A stretch of DNA of 64,000 nt from Pseudomonadota bacterium (GCA_026399755.1 JAPLQI010000052.1:93492-157491), one strand, 5' to 3'. Shown: positions 50,601-60,159, numbered from the stretch's first letter. Notes: generated from the sequence alone by a model not told the origin. Numbers and translations are program-made.

Positions 50601-50809
50601 TAATTCCCTTTCGCCAACGCCCTTAATTGCGTCACGCTCTTACCTGCATGGCCCCAGTTGTCTGTATCTACTTCATCAATAATCACAAAGGTTGTAGCGG
50701 GGTCTTTATTTAAAACACGCACGAGCACATCGGTCACGCCTGCAATCACTTCGGCTTTTTGCTCAGCCGTCGCGCCATCACGCGTAATTTGAATATTTAC
50801 TACGGGCAT
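50600..50809 (-). CDS. 4-oxalocrotonate tautomerase-like enzyme, 69 aa
   Basis: The start at 50809 gives MPVVNIQITRDG, so removal of Met exposes Pro1, the catalytic base of the tautomerase superfamily. TAEQKAEVIAGVTDVLVRVL and TFVIIDEVDTDNWGHAG match the family. An ATG 15 bases upstream (50824) would bury Pro1 and is rejected. The natural substrate is unknown. Confidence 0.9.
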   Translation of the reverse strand: MPVVNIQITRDGATAEQKAEVIAGVTDVLVRVLNKDPATTFVIIDEVDTDNWGHAGKSVTQLRALAKGN

Positions 50810-50978
50810 AGTGATTCCTTTCAATGAATGAAGTAGCTTATGAATAGATCAGGGCACTCCATAAAATTACAACGCCCATTTCAGGCATACAGCAAAATCT
50901 ACCTTGTAATCATGCCAAAGGCTTACAAGGCATACACAGGTATAATCAGTCTCACTCCTATTATTACCGCCTGCTCCT

Positions 50979-52892
50979 ATGCCCCGTATTCAGCAACTAC
51001 CCGATCATCTAATCAACCAAATTGCCGCTGGCGAGGTGGTTGAGCGCCCCGCTTCTGCATTAAAAGAATTACTGGAAAACAGCCTTGATGCAGGCAGCCA
51101 GAATCTCAGCATCGAACTGCTGGCAGGCGGCACCAAGCTGATTAAGGTAATCGACGATGGCTGCGGCATTGCCAAAGACGAGCTGCCGCTCGCGCTGCAC
51201 CGCCACGCCACCAGCAAAATTCGTGATCTGGACGATTTGCAAAAAGTGGCCACGCTGGGTTTTAGGGGAGAAGGGCTGGCGAGTATTGCTTCTGTATCAA
51301 GGCTTACACTGAGCAGCCGCGAGCAAGGATCAGATTACGCATGGCGGGTAGATGCAGATAATGGCCACGTCAGCGAACCAGAGCCCACCTCGCTCAGCCA
51401 AGGCAGCACCATCGAGATACACGAGCTTTATTACCAAGTGCCTGCGCGGCGTAAGTTTTTAAAATCAGAATCCACCGAATTTGCCCATTGCAGCGATATG
51501 GTGCAGCGCCTTGCGCTGGCCAACCCCGGTGTGCAATTTACGCTCAGCCATAATGGTCGCGCCCAGTTGCGCCTGTTGGCGGGCGATTTGGCCAAACGTG
51601 CGGCGGCGATTTTAGGCGATGCTTTTGTGGCATCCGGCGTGCAAGTTGATGAGGGCTTCGGTGGGCTGCGGCTATGGGGCATTACCGGCTCGCCCACGCT
51701 GGGGAAATCAAGCCGCGATGCGCAGTATTTCTTTGTAAATGGCCGCTTTGTTAGGGATAAAGTGGTGCAACACGCCCTGCGTGAAGCCTACCGCGATGTA
51801 TTGCACCACGACAAACACGCGGCCTATTGTCTGTTTTTAGAGCTGGATCCTGAAGGCGTGGATGTCAACGTTCACCCCACCAAGATCGAAGTGCGCTTCA
51901 GGGAATCACAAGCGATTTACCGCTTTATGCTTACCAGCCTGAAAAAAGCGCTGGCCGGAACGCGCGCGGGCACCGTGCCTGCGGGGATCGATCCGGAAAC
52001 GGGCGAAATCGCCGCGCCAGACTCTAGCATAATGGCCCCTGCCCCCGCGATGACGCCCAAGAATTACGCCGAAATGGCCTATAAGCAAGGCAACTTCCAA
52101 GCGCAGCCGCGTGTGCAAGCGCCTATGGCTTTTTATGACACGATGTTTGCAGATTTAAAGCGGGCACCGGGCGAAACAAACCCAAGTGATTCAAACAATG
52201 CAGCGTGGACGCCCGAGCCATTGCCTTCATTCACCGGCAGCGACGCTCCGGAGCGAAAATTTGCCCCCGCAGCCACCGCGCCTTCCCGAGCCAGCGATTC
52301 GGAAACCGTTCCGCCGCTGGGTTTTGCACTCGGCCAGCTGCACGGCATCTATATCCTTGCACAAAATGCCGAGGGGCTGATCGTGGTGGATATGCACGCC
52401 GCGCACGAGCGGGTGGTGTACGAGCAGCTTAAAAACGCGCTCGATCTGCATCAAATGCCCACCCAGCCACTATTAATCCCACATGTTTTTGCAGCCGATA
52501 AGCACGATGTGGCGACGGTTGAAGATCACACAGAAACACTAGCGGCAATTGGTTTTGAGATTTCGGTGCAATCCCCTACCCAACTCGCCATCCGCTCCCT
52601 GCCCATGCTGCTGAAAGACGCCAATCCCATCGATTTGGCACAAGCGGTGCTCAAAGATATTCGCATGGTGGGCGCAAGTGAAGTGCTGGCAGGCAGGCAA
52701 AATGAACTACTCGCCACCATGGCCTGCCACGGCTCGGTGCGTGCCAACCGCTGCCTCACCATCACCGAAATGAACGCGCTCTTACGCCAAATGGAAGCCA
52801 CCGAACGCAGCGGCCAATGCAACCACGGCCGCCCCACTTGGTTCCGGATGACGCTAAATGAATTAGATAAAATGTTTATGCGTGGGCAGTAG
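50979..52892 (+). CDS. mutL: DNA mismatch repair protein MutL, 637 aa
   Basis: The GHKL ATPase core has ALKELLENSLDAGSQNLS, VIDDGCGIAKDELPLALHRHATSKI, TLGFRGEGLASIASVSRLTL. Transducer region YFFVNGRFVRDKVVQHALREAY with VDVNVHPTKIEVRF. A long variable linker (about 330-445) precedes the C-terminal dimerisation domain (GFALGQLHGIYILAQNAEGLIVVDMHAAHERVVYEQLK). The DQHAxxERxxYE-like motif is HAAHERVVYE; the C-terminal CNHGRPTWF is typical. It links MutS to downstream repair. Intact. Confidence 0.96.
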   Translation: MPRIQQLPDHLINQIAAGEVVERPASALKELLENSLDAGSQNLSIELLAGGTKLIKVIDDGCGIAKDELPLALHRHATSKIRDLDDLQKVATLGFRGEGLASIASVSRLTLSSREQGSDYAWRVDADNGHVSEPEPTSLSQGSTIEIHELYYQVPARRKFLKSESTEFAHCSDMVQRLALANPGVQFTLSHNGRAQLRLLAGDLAKRAAAILGDAFVASGVQVDEGFGGLRLWGITGSPTLGKSSRDAQYFFVNGRFVRDKVVQHALREAYRDVLHHDKHAAYCLFLELDPEGVDVNVHPTKIEVRFRESQAIYRFMLTSLKKALAGTRAGTVPAGIDPETGEIAAPDSSIMAPAPAMTPKNYAEMAYKQGNFQAQPRVQAPMAFYDTMFADLKRAPGETNPSDSNNAAWTPEPLPSFTGSDAPERKFAPAATAPSRASDSETVPPLGFALGQLHGIYILAQNAEGLIVVDMHAAHERVVYEQLKNALDLHQMPTQPLLIPHVFAADKHDVATVEDHTETLAAIGFEISVQSPTQLAIRSLPMLLKDANPIDLAQAVLKDIRMVGASEVLAGRQNELLATMACHGSVRANRCLTITEMNALLRQMEATERSGQCNHGRPTWFRMTLNELDKMFMRGQ

Positions 52893-52976
52893 CGTGGCAC
52901 GTTGCCCTCGCGGGCTTAAGGCATGTTTATGCTTTGCGCGAGGGAAAAATAAAACGCTCCTAAACGAAGACTTTTC

Positions 52977-53043
52977 GTAGGAGCGGCTTTAGCCGCGAAT
53001 GTGTTTAATAAGCAATGCTTTCGCGACTAAAGCCGCTCCTACG
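52977..53043. repeat. GTAGGAGCGGCTTTAGCCGCGA palindromic repeat
   Basis: The left arm CGTAGGAGCGGCTTTAGCCG is answered by CGACTAAAGCCGCTCCTACG on the right around an AT-rich centre. A weaker relative lies at 33883-33916. It is distinct in sequence from the GTAGGGCGGGT family though built alike. Confidence 0.85.
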
Positions 53044-53104
53044 CTGCATGAAACACCCAATAGCGACTTGCATCGCCCTACAACTCTCTCCCAAATGAGC
53101 CCAC

Positions 53105-53872
53105 ATGCCCACCAGCGCCTTAATCGTTAAACTCTTCGCCGCCCCATTACTGATCGGTGCGGCGAGTCTGGCCGGTCGACGTTGGGGGCCACAAATTGCC
53201 GGTTTGCTGGGTGGCTTGCCACTGGTGGCGATTCCGATTGTGCTGGCGCTGTGGCTGGAATACGGGCCTGAATATGCGATCAAAGTAGCGGGGGCTGCCT
53301 CCGCTGGGCTTTGGGCCAATGTGGTGTATATGCTGGTGCTGGCTCACGCCAGCCGCTTTTTTTCATGGCAGGGCACCATCCTGTGTGGCTGGGCAGCTTA
53401 TTTGCTCACGGCTTTTATCTTGGTCTGGAGCGGCCTTGCCTTGTCCCCCATTGCCGGAATTGGCGTGCTGGCTGGACTATGGATTGCGATTTACTTTATC
53501 CCTAGACCAGAGGCGATCAATAGCTCATCGCTACCCAAGATCGAGCTGTATGCTCGCATGGTGGCAGCGCTGTTGCTGGTGTTGGCGCTTTCCAGCCTTT
53601 TTTTGCTCTTAGGTAGCACCATGACTGGCGTATTGGCGGGCTTTCCTGTCGCAGCCACGGTGATTCCGGCATTTACGTTGGCTAATACGGGCCGCAATGC
53701 GCTATTACTGCAATTACGCGGCTTTTTAATGGGGCTAACAGGGTTTAGCATGTTCTTTTTGGTTTGGACGCCTATGGCAAGCCATATCGGCCTGCTGGCC
53801 TTTCTTCCAGCCCTTATTGCTGCGCTGGCTACCGGCATGCTGGTCAAATTTTTAAGCCATCGTTTTCATTGA
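53105..53872 (+). CDS. Integral membrane protein, 255 aa, internally duplicated
   Basis: Eight predicted membrane segments. Two similar motifs, IAGLLGGLPLVAIPIVLAL (about residue 34) and MTGVLAGFPVAATVIPAFTLA (about 178), suggest two inverted or tandem half-repeats of four helices. GlpM-like proteins are a distant possibility. No solute or partner can be read from the sequence. Single gene between mutL and miaA. Confidence 0.75.
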   Translation: MPTSALIVKLFAAPLLIGAASLAGRRWGPQIAGLLGGLPLVAIPIVLALWLEYGPEYAIKVAGAASAGLWANVVYMLVLAHASRFFSWQGTILCGWAAYLLTAFILVWSGLALSPIAGIGVLAGLWIAIYFIPRPEAINSSSLPKIELYARMVAALLLVLALSSLFLLLGSTMTGVLAGFPVAATVIPAFTLANTGRNALLLQLRGFLMGLTGFSMFFLVWTPMASHIGLLAFLPALIAALATGMLVKFLSHRFH

Positions 53873-53920
53873 AAACACAAAAACCTAAGGTCTGTAGACA
53901 TAGAGAAAACGGAGAAAACC

Positions 53921-53988
53921 GTAGGGCGGGTGAAACCCGCCGTGCTTTACGATGAAATACGAAAAACGGCGGGTTGCACCCGCCCTAC
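53921..53988. repeat. GTAGGGCGGGT palindromic repeat, copy 6
   Basis: GTAGGGCGGGTGAAACCCGCC pairs with GGCGGGTTGCACCCGCCC TAC around a 26-base centre. It lies between the membrane protein gene and miaA. Confidence 0.9.
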
Positions 53989-54092
53989 AAAAGCGGCATT
54001 ACATCTTTGCTTTCCTCTGTGAAACTCCGTGTTTTAAAATTTGGGTTTCCCAAAATCGTATTCATTTTCAATTTTTATAAAGTTATCTAGCC

Positions 54093-55028
54093 ATGCCGCA
54101 TTCCTCCCCCGCCATTTTCTTAATGGGCCCTACCGCCAGTGGTAAGACCGCTAGTGCGATTCATTTGCTGGAAAGCGGCTTGCCGGTGGAGTTGATTTCG
54201 GTTGATTCGGCGCTGGTGTTTAAAGATATGGATATCGGCAGCGCTAAGCCAAGTAACGATGAGCTAGCCCGTGCGCCACATCATTTGATTGATATTATTT
54301 CACCGGAAGAGGCTTATTCTGCCGCGCAATTTCGGCGTGATGCGCTGGCTTTAATGGCCGATATTACGGCGCGTGGCAAGGTGCCAGTACTGGTGGGCGG
54401 CACCATGCTATATTACAACACCTTGCAACATGGCATTCATGAATTACCGCAAGCTGATGCGGCGCTGCGGGTGCAAATCCACGAAGAAGCCGCGCTCATA
54501 GGCTGGCCAGCCATGCACGCCAAGCTGGCCGCCATCGACCCGATCACGGCCGAGCGGCTTAAATCCACCGACGCGCAACGCATCGAGCGTGCTTTGGAAG
54601 TCTGTACGCTTACCGGAAAAAAAATGTCAGATTTACTCGCCGAGCCAGCCAGCGGCGCGCTGCCTTATCGCCTGCTTAAGATCGCCCTGCTGCCGCAAGA
54701 CAGGAAATGGCTGCACGATCGCATCGCGCTACGCTTTGATCAAATGCTGGAGTTGGGCCTGCTCGATGAAGTCAGCCGCTTGCGGGCTAAATATGATTTA
54801 TCACTCGAGTTGCCTTCGATGCGCTGCGTGGGCTATCGGCAGGCTTGGGAATATCAGGATGGCTTGGTGGATTATCCAACCATGCGTGAAAAAGGCATTG
54901 CCGCCACCCGCCAATTGGCTAAACGCCAGCTGACTTGGATGCGGGGAATGGATGATTTGCTAGAGATAAATTGCCAACAAAGTGATTTGGCAGAGCGGGT
55001 AAAAGCAGCCGTTGCGGCTTGGCTTTAA
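54093..55028 (+). CDS. miaA: tRNA dimethylallyltransferase MiaA, 311 aa
   Basis: P-loop [15 protein letters not shown], then [74 protein letters not shown] and [14 protein letters not shown] are the standard blocks. It transfers a dimethylallyl group to A37 of tRNAs that read UNN codons. Its stop codon overlaps that of the convergent MgtC-like gene by 2 bases. Confidence 0.97.
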   Translation: MPHSSPAIFLMGPTASGKTASAIHLLESGLPVELISVDSALVFKDMDIGSAKPSNDELARAPHHLIDIISPEEAYSAAQFRRDALALMADITARGKVPVLVGGTMLYYNTLQHGIHELPQADAALRVQIHEEAALIGWPAMHAKLAAIDPITAERLKSTDAQRIERALEVCTLTGKKMSDLLAEPASGALPYRLLKIALLPQDRKWLHDRIALRFDQMLELGLLDEVSRLRAKYDLSLELPSMRCVGYRQAWEYQDGLVDYPTMREKGIAATRQLAKRQLTWMRGMDDLLEINCQQSDLAERVKAAVAAWL

Positions 55029-55486
55029 TGCGGCGATTGATCATCACGCCAGCGCTGAATCCGTCTTTCGGCCCAGCGCTCTAATGGGCCACCCAGATTA
55101 ATCACCAGCAGCGCTAAAATTACTACAAACACGGCAATATCCACGTAGCCAGCACCACAGGCCAAGCCGATCGCCGCCGTAAGCCAGATGGATGCGGCGG
55201 AGGTAAGGCCCTCCACCATATTATCGCGGCGGTGCACAATCAAGCCCGCCCCCAAAAAGCCGATACCCGTAATCAAGCCTTGAGCCACGCGGCTAAAGGC
55301 TTGGGCATCGTCATGGCTGATCACGCCATTTAAAGCAATCATCAGCGCCGCACCCAAGGATACCAAGGCATGGGTGCGCACACCGGCTGGCTTTTTATGC
55401 ATAAAACGATTAATGCCTATCAGCCCGCCCAAAAACACGGCCACAATCAGGCGCAAAAAAATATCGAGATCTAAAAGCATTCTCAT
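55025..55486 (-). CDS. MgtC/SapB-family membrane protein, 153 aa
   Basis: Four membrane segments with [32 protein letters not shown] and [42 protein letters not shown], the conserved family blocks. The soluble C-domain of Salmonella-type MgtC is absent, as in most members. The family is linked to magnesium limitation and ATP synthase control. Convergent to miaA. Confidence 0.92.
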   Translation of the reverse strand: MRMLLDLDIFLRLIVAVFLGGLIGINRFMHKKPAGVRTHALVSLGAALMIALNGVISHDDAQAFSRVAQGLITGIGFLGAGLIVHRRDNMVEGLTSAASIWLTAAIGLACGAGYVDIAVFVVILALLVINLGGPLERWAERRIQRWRDDQSPH

Positions 55487-55542
55487 AAAACTTCACCGCT
55501 GCTGATTAAGTAAGCCAGCTATCAAGATAAAGCATAAAACGC

Positions 55543-56217
55543 TTAACGCGGCATAAAGCTTGCGTCGTGCAGCAACTCACCCACGCCATTAATAAAAAAC
55601 TGCACGCCGATACAAATCAGCATAAAACCCATCACTCTTGATATGGCGCTAATACCTTCATCGCCAAGCACTGCAAATAAACGGCTAGCGGCGCGTAAGG
55701 TGAGCCAGCAGATAAATGCGGTGGCGGCAATGCCAAGAACCAGTAAAAAATAGCCAGCCCAAACGGGGATATGCCTTTGCGAATGCAGGGTAGAAGACAT
55801 TGAAATCACCACTGCAATCGAGCCTGGCCCCGCCATCGAAGGCATGGCGAGCGGGGTAAAAGCAATTTCGCGTCTGGCACCTAGCTCAGGTTCGTCATCA
55901 ATTTTTGGCGAAGAATCAGGAAACAACATTCTAAAGCCCAGATAAATCACCACCATCCCACCTGCAATGCGTAAGCCTGGAATAGAGATATTAAAGAAAT
56001 CCATAATCAAGCCCCCCGCCATCAAGAAGGTGATTAAGATTCCTGCCATATAGTAGCAAGCCAGTTTGACCTGCTGCTTTCGCTCTGCATCAGATAAATG
56101 TGCCGATATCCCAGGCAAAATGGCCGCGGTGGAAAGTGGGTTAATAATAGGTAACAGCGCCGTGACCGTAGTCAGGATGTAAGACAGGTACTCCAGTACC
56201 AAGCGAAATAGGGTCAT
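55543..56217 (-). CDS. MarC/YchE-family membrane protein, 224 aa
   Basis: Six membrane helices with LLPIINPLSTAAILPGISA, GLRIAGGMVVIYLGFRML, EIAFTPLAMPSMAGPGSIAVVISMSS and ISRVMGFMLICIGVQFFINGV, the MarC marks. ATG at 56217 (MTLFRLVLEY) is used; a longer in-frame start (56247) lies in the old terminator. A second, broken copy of its first 55 codons lies at 60233-60399. Function of the family is not established. Confidence 0.92.
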   Translation of the reverse strand: MTLFRLVLEYLSYILTTVTALLPIINPLSTAAILPGISAHLSDAERKQQVKLACYYMAGILITFLMAGGLIMDFFNISIPGLRIAGGMVVIYLGFRMLFPDSSPKIDDEPELGARREIAFTPLAMPSMAGPGSIAVVISMSSTLHSQRHIPVWAGYFLLVLGIAATAFICWLTLRAASRLFAVLGDEGISAISRVMGFMLICIGVQFFINGVGELLHDASFMPR

Positions 56218-56461
56218 CTTGTCCACGCAAAAAAGGAAAGCGTACACTTGAACAGTGCCCTTCCCTTTTATTTAGATCAAGAATAGAGAAAGTTTACGCC
56301 GCCGTATTAAACACCTCTAACGTGGCATCAACCACGGAAAAATTCCACACTAGGTAAGCAGGCAAGTCATTTGCATAAGGGGGAATCGCTACGCCCATAA
56401 TCAAAGGCGCAAAATAGCTACATGCTGCTGGCGTGATATGAAAGCCATTGGCGCGGATATA
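56051..56461. repeat. 411-bp direct repeat, left copy (marC start and pfk end)
   Basis: It aligns with 60233-60643 at a constant offset of 4,182 bases, with roughly 90 percent identity by eye. It covers the first 55 codons of marC, the spacer with the former terminator, and the last 56 codons of the phosphofructokinase gene. It bounds the 3.8-kb island on the left. Confidence 0.9.
56294..56461 (-). pseudogene. C-terminal fragment of a phosphofructokinase gene
   Basis: It reads YIRANGFHITPAACSYFAPL, IMGVAIPPYANDLPAYLVWN and a short tail ending FNTAA, matching the end of the intact gene at 60476 with several changes (D to N, R to C, E to V). The upstream part is missing, replaced by the SDR remnant. 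It is a relic of the duplication. Confidence 0.9.
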
Positions 56462-56462
56462 A

Positions 56463-56909
56463 CAAGACTCGGCCGAATGGGAAACCATGCTGGATGTGAA
56501 TGTAAAAGGCTTGCTGAACGGCACCCATGCCGTACTGGTGGGTAGGGTGGCGCGCAAACATAGCTCTATTATTAATTTCAGCTCGATTGCCGGCTGCAAA
56601 ACCTTCCTTGGCTATGCCGCCTATTCCGGCAGCAAATTTGCGGTGCATGCCATTTCAGAAAATCTGCGTGAAGACGTGTCCGGCAGCGATGTGCGGGTGA
56701 TTACCATTGCGCTGGGCGCGTTAGAAACCGAACTGTTAAGCCATACCACCGACGATGGCATCAAAGCTGGCTATGAAGAATGGAAAGACGGGATGGGCGG
56801 CGTACTGGCCGCCAACGATATCGCTCAGGCGATCAGCTATTCGTATACGCAGCCACAAAATATCTAAGTGCGTGAAATTGTATTAGCCGCCGCCCGTCAG
56901 CCAACCTGA
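56463..56909 (+). pseudogene. SDR oxidoreductase gene, 5'-truncated with a stop codon
   Basis: It begins at the repeat border with SAEWETMLDVNVKGLLNGTH, contains SSIAGCKTFLGYAAYSGSKFAVHAISENLRE (catalytic Tyr-x-x-x-Lys as YSGSK) and DVRVITIALGALETELL, and stops at TAA (56865-56867). Reading through gives VREIVLAAARQPT and TGA at 56907, the expected SDR end. The nucleotide-binding part is gone. Not functional. Confidence 0.88.
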
Positions 56910-56941
56910 TGTGGTAAAACAGGCCGGAACCCCTTGTTTAA

Positions 56942-57724
56942 TCAGCCCAGCTCAAACAGCACATCACTGCGGATAATATATTTCACGCCGCGGGTGATGG
57001 GCTGGGAGCTGTGAATACAATGCATGGGATGCATGCCATGCGGAAAACACAGAATACTGCCGGCCGGAGTGCGGATATCCACTTCTTTAACCGGATCGCC
57101 CCGCCGTGCAGGCTGCTGTGGATTGTCGGCATTGACTAAGAATCGGGTGGCTCCGCCATCAAAGTCTTCGCTTAGCAAAATCAAAAAAGTCATCTGACTG
57201 AAACGATCCGGATAGGCATTGGCCACCAGCTGCTGATTAATCACTCGGCTGCCCGGCCATGCGCCATCTGAATGCGGCTTAAAATAATCTGCCTGCTGAT
57301 AACGGTAAAAGCGAAAACGCGCGTTAATTCCCAGCGCCGCATTGCCCTTAAACAGCCCTGCAGGATCCCCCATTAAATGGGCTATCCGCTGCCAGATTAA
57401 ACCATCGGTTTGCTCATCCACAATCCAGGTCAGGCTGTCGTTATGCCGAATATGCCGTGGCAAAGACACCGCGGCATCGGGCAAAAAGCCCAGCATTTCG
57501 CTGATATCAATCAGCCGCTGGCACTCCTCGCCGGATAAAACATTCAAGAGTTGAAAAGCCCCCGGCACCTGATCAAGCTCCCGCCGGCTGACCTGCCCCG
57601 GGGCTGCGGCGCTCAGCGCGGCCGGATTGGCCTGCATCCCCGCCCATGCCGGTAAGGAGGGGTTTTCTGCGCCGGCTTCATAGGCGGCGACAAAGAAATG
57701 GTCTTTATTTAATACGGTATTCAT
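56942..57724 (-). CDS. 2-oxoglutarate/Fe(II)-dependent oxygenase (prolyl 4-hydroxylase-like), 260 aa
   Basis: It starts MNTVLNKDHFFVAAYEAGAE with GGAGCAGGA upstream. RYQQADYFKPHSDGAWPG carries the iron ligands His-x-Asp, SILCFPHGMHPMHCIHSS the distal His region, and RGVKYIIRSDVLFEL the Arg that binds 2-oxoglutarate. FDGGATRFLV is another family landmark. It would hydroxylate a small molecule or peptide. It lies in the repeat-flanked island just downstream of the aldehyde dehydrogenase gene. Confidence 0.85.
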   Translation of the reverse strand: MNTVLNKDHFFVAAYEAGAENPSLPAWAGMQANPAALSAAAPGQVSRRELDQVPGAFQLLNVLSGEECQRLIDISEMLGFLPDAAVSLPRHIRHNDSLTWIVDEQTDGLIWQRIAHLMGDPAGLFKGNAALGINARFRFYRYQQADYFKPHSDGAWPGSRVINQQLVANAYPDRFSQMTFLILLSEDFDGGATRFLVNADNPQQPARRGDPVKEVDIRTPAGSILCFPHGMHPMHCIHSSQPITRGVKYIIRSDVLFELG

Positions 57725-57750
57725 AGCAGTCCTGCTCCATAGGATGATAG

Positions 57751-59088
57751 TTAGCGGCTGATCACGCGAACTTGCGCAAACTGACGATGGCCGGCGGCAG
57801 AGCCATGAAAGCCAAAACCACTTTGCTTGGCCCCAACCCAAGGCGCGCCACCCGGGCCACCCACACCCTGGTTAATCCCCACCATGCCGGCTTCCATCTG
57901 TTCTGCTACAACACGGGCCCCTGCTCCGCCAAAGACCACGGCACCCAAACCATAGGGGCTGTGATTAGCCCGCCAGATTGCCTGATTAATCTCGTCAAAA
58001 TGAGCGATCGCCACCACCGGCCCAAAGGTTTCTTCCTGCTCTAATTGCATATCCATGGTCAGCCCGGTGACCACCGTCGGCTCAATAAAGGGCAGCGCGT
58101 AATCATCCCGGCCCAGTAAAAAGCGCGCGCCTTTTAATCTGGCATCCTGTAATTGCAGCAACACATGTTGATGCTATCGGGGATTAGTCAACGGGCCAAT
58201 ATTGACGCGGGGCTGGTTCCACGGCCCAGTTTTATACTGGCTGGCATAGGCCACTACTTTGTCCTCAAAGGCTTGGGCAATGCGGGAGTCGACATAAACT
58301 CGCTCGGTGGAGGTGCACATCTGGCCGGCATTTTCAAAGGAGCTGGCCACAGCAAAGCGCGCTGCGGCATCCAGATCGGCATCGGCCATTACAATCATCG
58401 GATCATTGCCACCCAGCTCCATCACCAGCCGTTTTAAGCCGGAAGCGGCATGGGCCATAATATGTTTGCCAGCCTCCAGCGAGCCGGTAAAGGCCACCAT
58501 GCGGATATCCGCTTCGACCAGCGCCTTGCCGGTTTGCTCATCCCCGTGGGCAATTTGTAAAACACCGACCGGCAGCACATTATTCAAGGCGTTTACAAAG
58601 GCATCGGCCACCAGCGGGGTTTCTTCTGAGGGTTTCAGAATCACGCTGTTCCCCGCCATCAAAGCCGGAATCAGCAGATTATTGGCCATGGCCAGCGGAT
58701 AGTTCCACGGTGAAATCACCGCCACCACGCCTAAAGGCCGGTATTGAATCTCGCCATGCGGGCCCAGCGATTCCGGTGCCAGCGCCGCGGCCACTTCACC
58801 AGCAAAATAAGATCCGCTTTGGATAGTGCCACCGGCTTCATAACCCGCACGGCGGATATCCTTACCCATTTCACGGCTGATCAACGTGGCCAGCTGATCT
58901 TGCAGTGGCACAAGCTGATCAAAGGCCTGCGTCAGTATTTGCTGACGAGCCGACAGCGACAGCGCCGCCCAAGCGGGTTGCGCCTGCCAGGCCTGCTGCA
59001 CTAATTGGGAAATTTCTGCGGCACTGGTAATGGCAACATCGCCAATGGCTTCGCGGGAAAAGGCATCATAAGACGTTAATCTTGGCAT
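57751..59088 (-). pseudogene. Aldehyde dehydrogenase gene interrupted by one amber codon
   Basis: Reading from ATG 59088, all ALDH marks are present: VISPWNYPLAMANNLLIPALMAGNSVILKPSEETP, FTGSLEAGKHI, MELGGNDPMIV (Glu), FENAGQMCTSTERVYV (Cys), and after the stop EETFGPVVAIAHF. A TAG at 58174-58176 falls where homologues commonly have Gln (NPR-Q-HQHV), and the frame continues unchanged for 140 more codons. The total, 445 codons, is the normal succinate-semialdehyde-type length. It is a one-base nonsense change, a sequencing error, or a suppressed stop. Confidence 0.88.
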
Positions 59089-59107
59089 CTTTGGCTTTAT
59101 AAAAGAG

Positions 59108-59149
59108 AAGCCTCCGTGGTCATGACATAAAGCCATGCCAAAGAGGCTT
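59108..59149 (-). terminator. Terminator between the DJ-1 family gene and the dehydrogenase gene
   Basis: AAGCCTC/GAGGCTT arms with an inner TGG/CCA stem are followed, reading leftward, by CTCTTTTAT. It also covers the upstream in-frame ATG (59136) of the dehydrogenase, which argues for the start at 59088. Confidence 0.7.
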
Positions 59150-59194
59150 TGGAGGAGAGATGAAAAATGGGCGCTACTGGCAGCGCCAAGTCGG

Positions 59195-59872
59195 TCAGGC
59201 CAGTAAAGCCATCAGAGCATGAGCTGCTGGCTCGGATGAAGCCGGGTTTTGTCCGGTAATCAGCAAACCGTCGGTCACCACATAAGGTGCCCAGTCAGCT
59301 AGCTTAGAATAATTGCCGCCGTTTTCTTTCAGCATATCTTCCACTAAAAATGGCACCACATTGGTCAGGCCAACCGCTTCTTCTTCGGTATTGGTAAAGC
59401 CCGTCACATTTTTACCCGCCACGACTGATTTTCCGTCCGCCAATTTTGGATGACGCAATACGCCGGGAGCGTGACATACCGCTGCCACGGGTTTACCGCT
59501 GTTCAGCATGGTTTCGATCAGTGCAATCGAATGGACATCTTCAGCCAGATCCCACAAAGGGCCATGGCCGCCCGGATAAAACACCGCATCAAAATCAGCA
59601 GCCACTACGTCGCGTAATTTAGAAGTATTAGCCAGAATGCTCAGCGCAGTAGGATCAGCCTTAAAGCGCACAGTTGCCTCGGTCTGGGCAGAAGGATCAT
59701 CACTCTTAGGATCCAGCGGTGGCTGGCCACCTAAAGGAGAAACCAGCGTCATTTCTACACCAGCGTCTTTAAATGCATAGTAAGGCGCAGCGAGTTCTTC
59801 CAGCCAGAAACCCGTTTTTTCGCCGGTATTGCCCAGTTGGTCGTGAGAGGTAAGCACAATTAATAGTTTCAT
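59195..59872 (-). CDS. DJ-1/PfpI-family protein (class I glutamine amidotransferase-like), 225 aa
   Basis: VFYPGGHGPLWDL precedes the nucleophile elbow AAVCHAPGVL (Cys), and TGEKTGFWLEELAAPYYAF holds the conserved Glu and the N-terminal signature of the Hsp31/glyoxalase III side of the family. Such enzymes convert methylglyoxal to lactate or repair glycated proteins. Two TetR-type operators lie upstream, so it is probably induced by reactive electrophiles or aldehydes. It is the first gene of the island's leftward set. Confidence 0.9.
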   Translation of the reverse strand: MKLLIVLTSHDQLGNTGEKTGFWLEELAAPYYAFKDAGVEMTLVSPLGGQPPLDPKSDDPSAQTEATVRFKADPTALSILANTSKLRDVVAADFDAVFYPGGHGPLWDLAEDVHSIALIETMLNSGKPVAAVCHAPGVLRHPKLADGKSVVAGKNVTGFTNTEEEAVGLTNVVPFLVEDMLKENGGNYSKLADWAPYVVTDGLLITGQNPASSEPAAHALMALLA

Positions 59873-59996
59873 CATCAATCCTGATCAGTAAGAGATAAAG
59901 CACCGAATCCCTGCATGGGTAAAACGGCGGCATTGAAATAAAGGTATAGGAACAAAAATCATCATGACAAAGCTGAAGTGGCCAGACCACAACAAA

Positions 59997-60011
59997 TAGA
60001 CCGGTCGTCTA
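59997..60011. promoter_or_regulatory. TetR-type operator 1
   Basis: TAGACCGGTCGTCTA: arms TAGAC and GTCTA around CGGTC. It lies about 125 bases upstream of the DJ-1 family gene. Operators of this form are used by TetR-family repressors such as NemR. Confidence 0.65.
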
Positions 60012-60144
60012 TTTTTTAAATAATATTCTTTTCTCAGCCAGTCATCCCTGTAAAGGTCTGAGGATCACGGTCAAAACGAGCTACCTGCATTTTGCTTCAA
60101 AAGGCCTGCTGCGTTTTCTTGATGAAGTGAACTATATGTCAAAG

Positions 60145-60159
60145 TAGACCAGTCGTCTA
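60145..60159. promoter_or_regulatory. TetR-type operator 2
   Basis: TAGACCAGTCGTCTA differs from operator 1 by one base and lies 148 bp away, in the same orientation. Two matching sites so close are unlikely by chance. Confidence 0.65.

Noticed and set aside
57751..58164. A separate small dehydrogenase-like gene
   Set aside because: It is in the same frame as the upstream ALDH part and continues its homology directly after the TAG.
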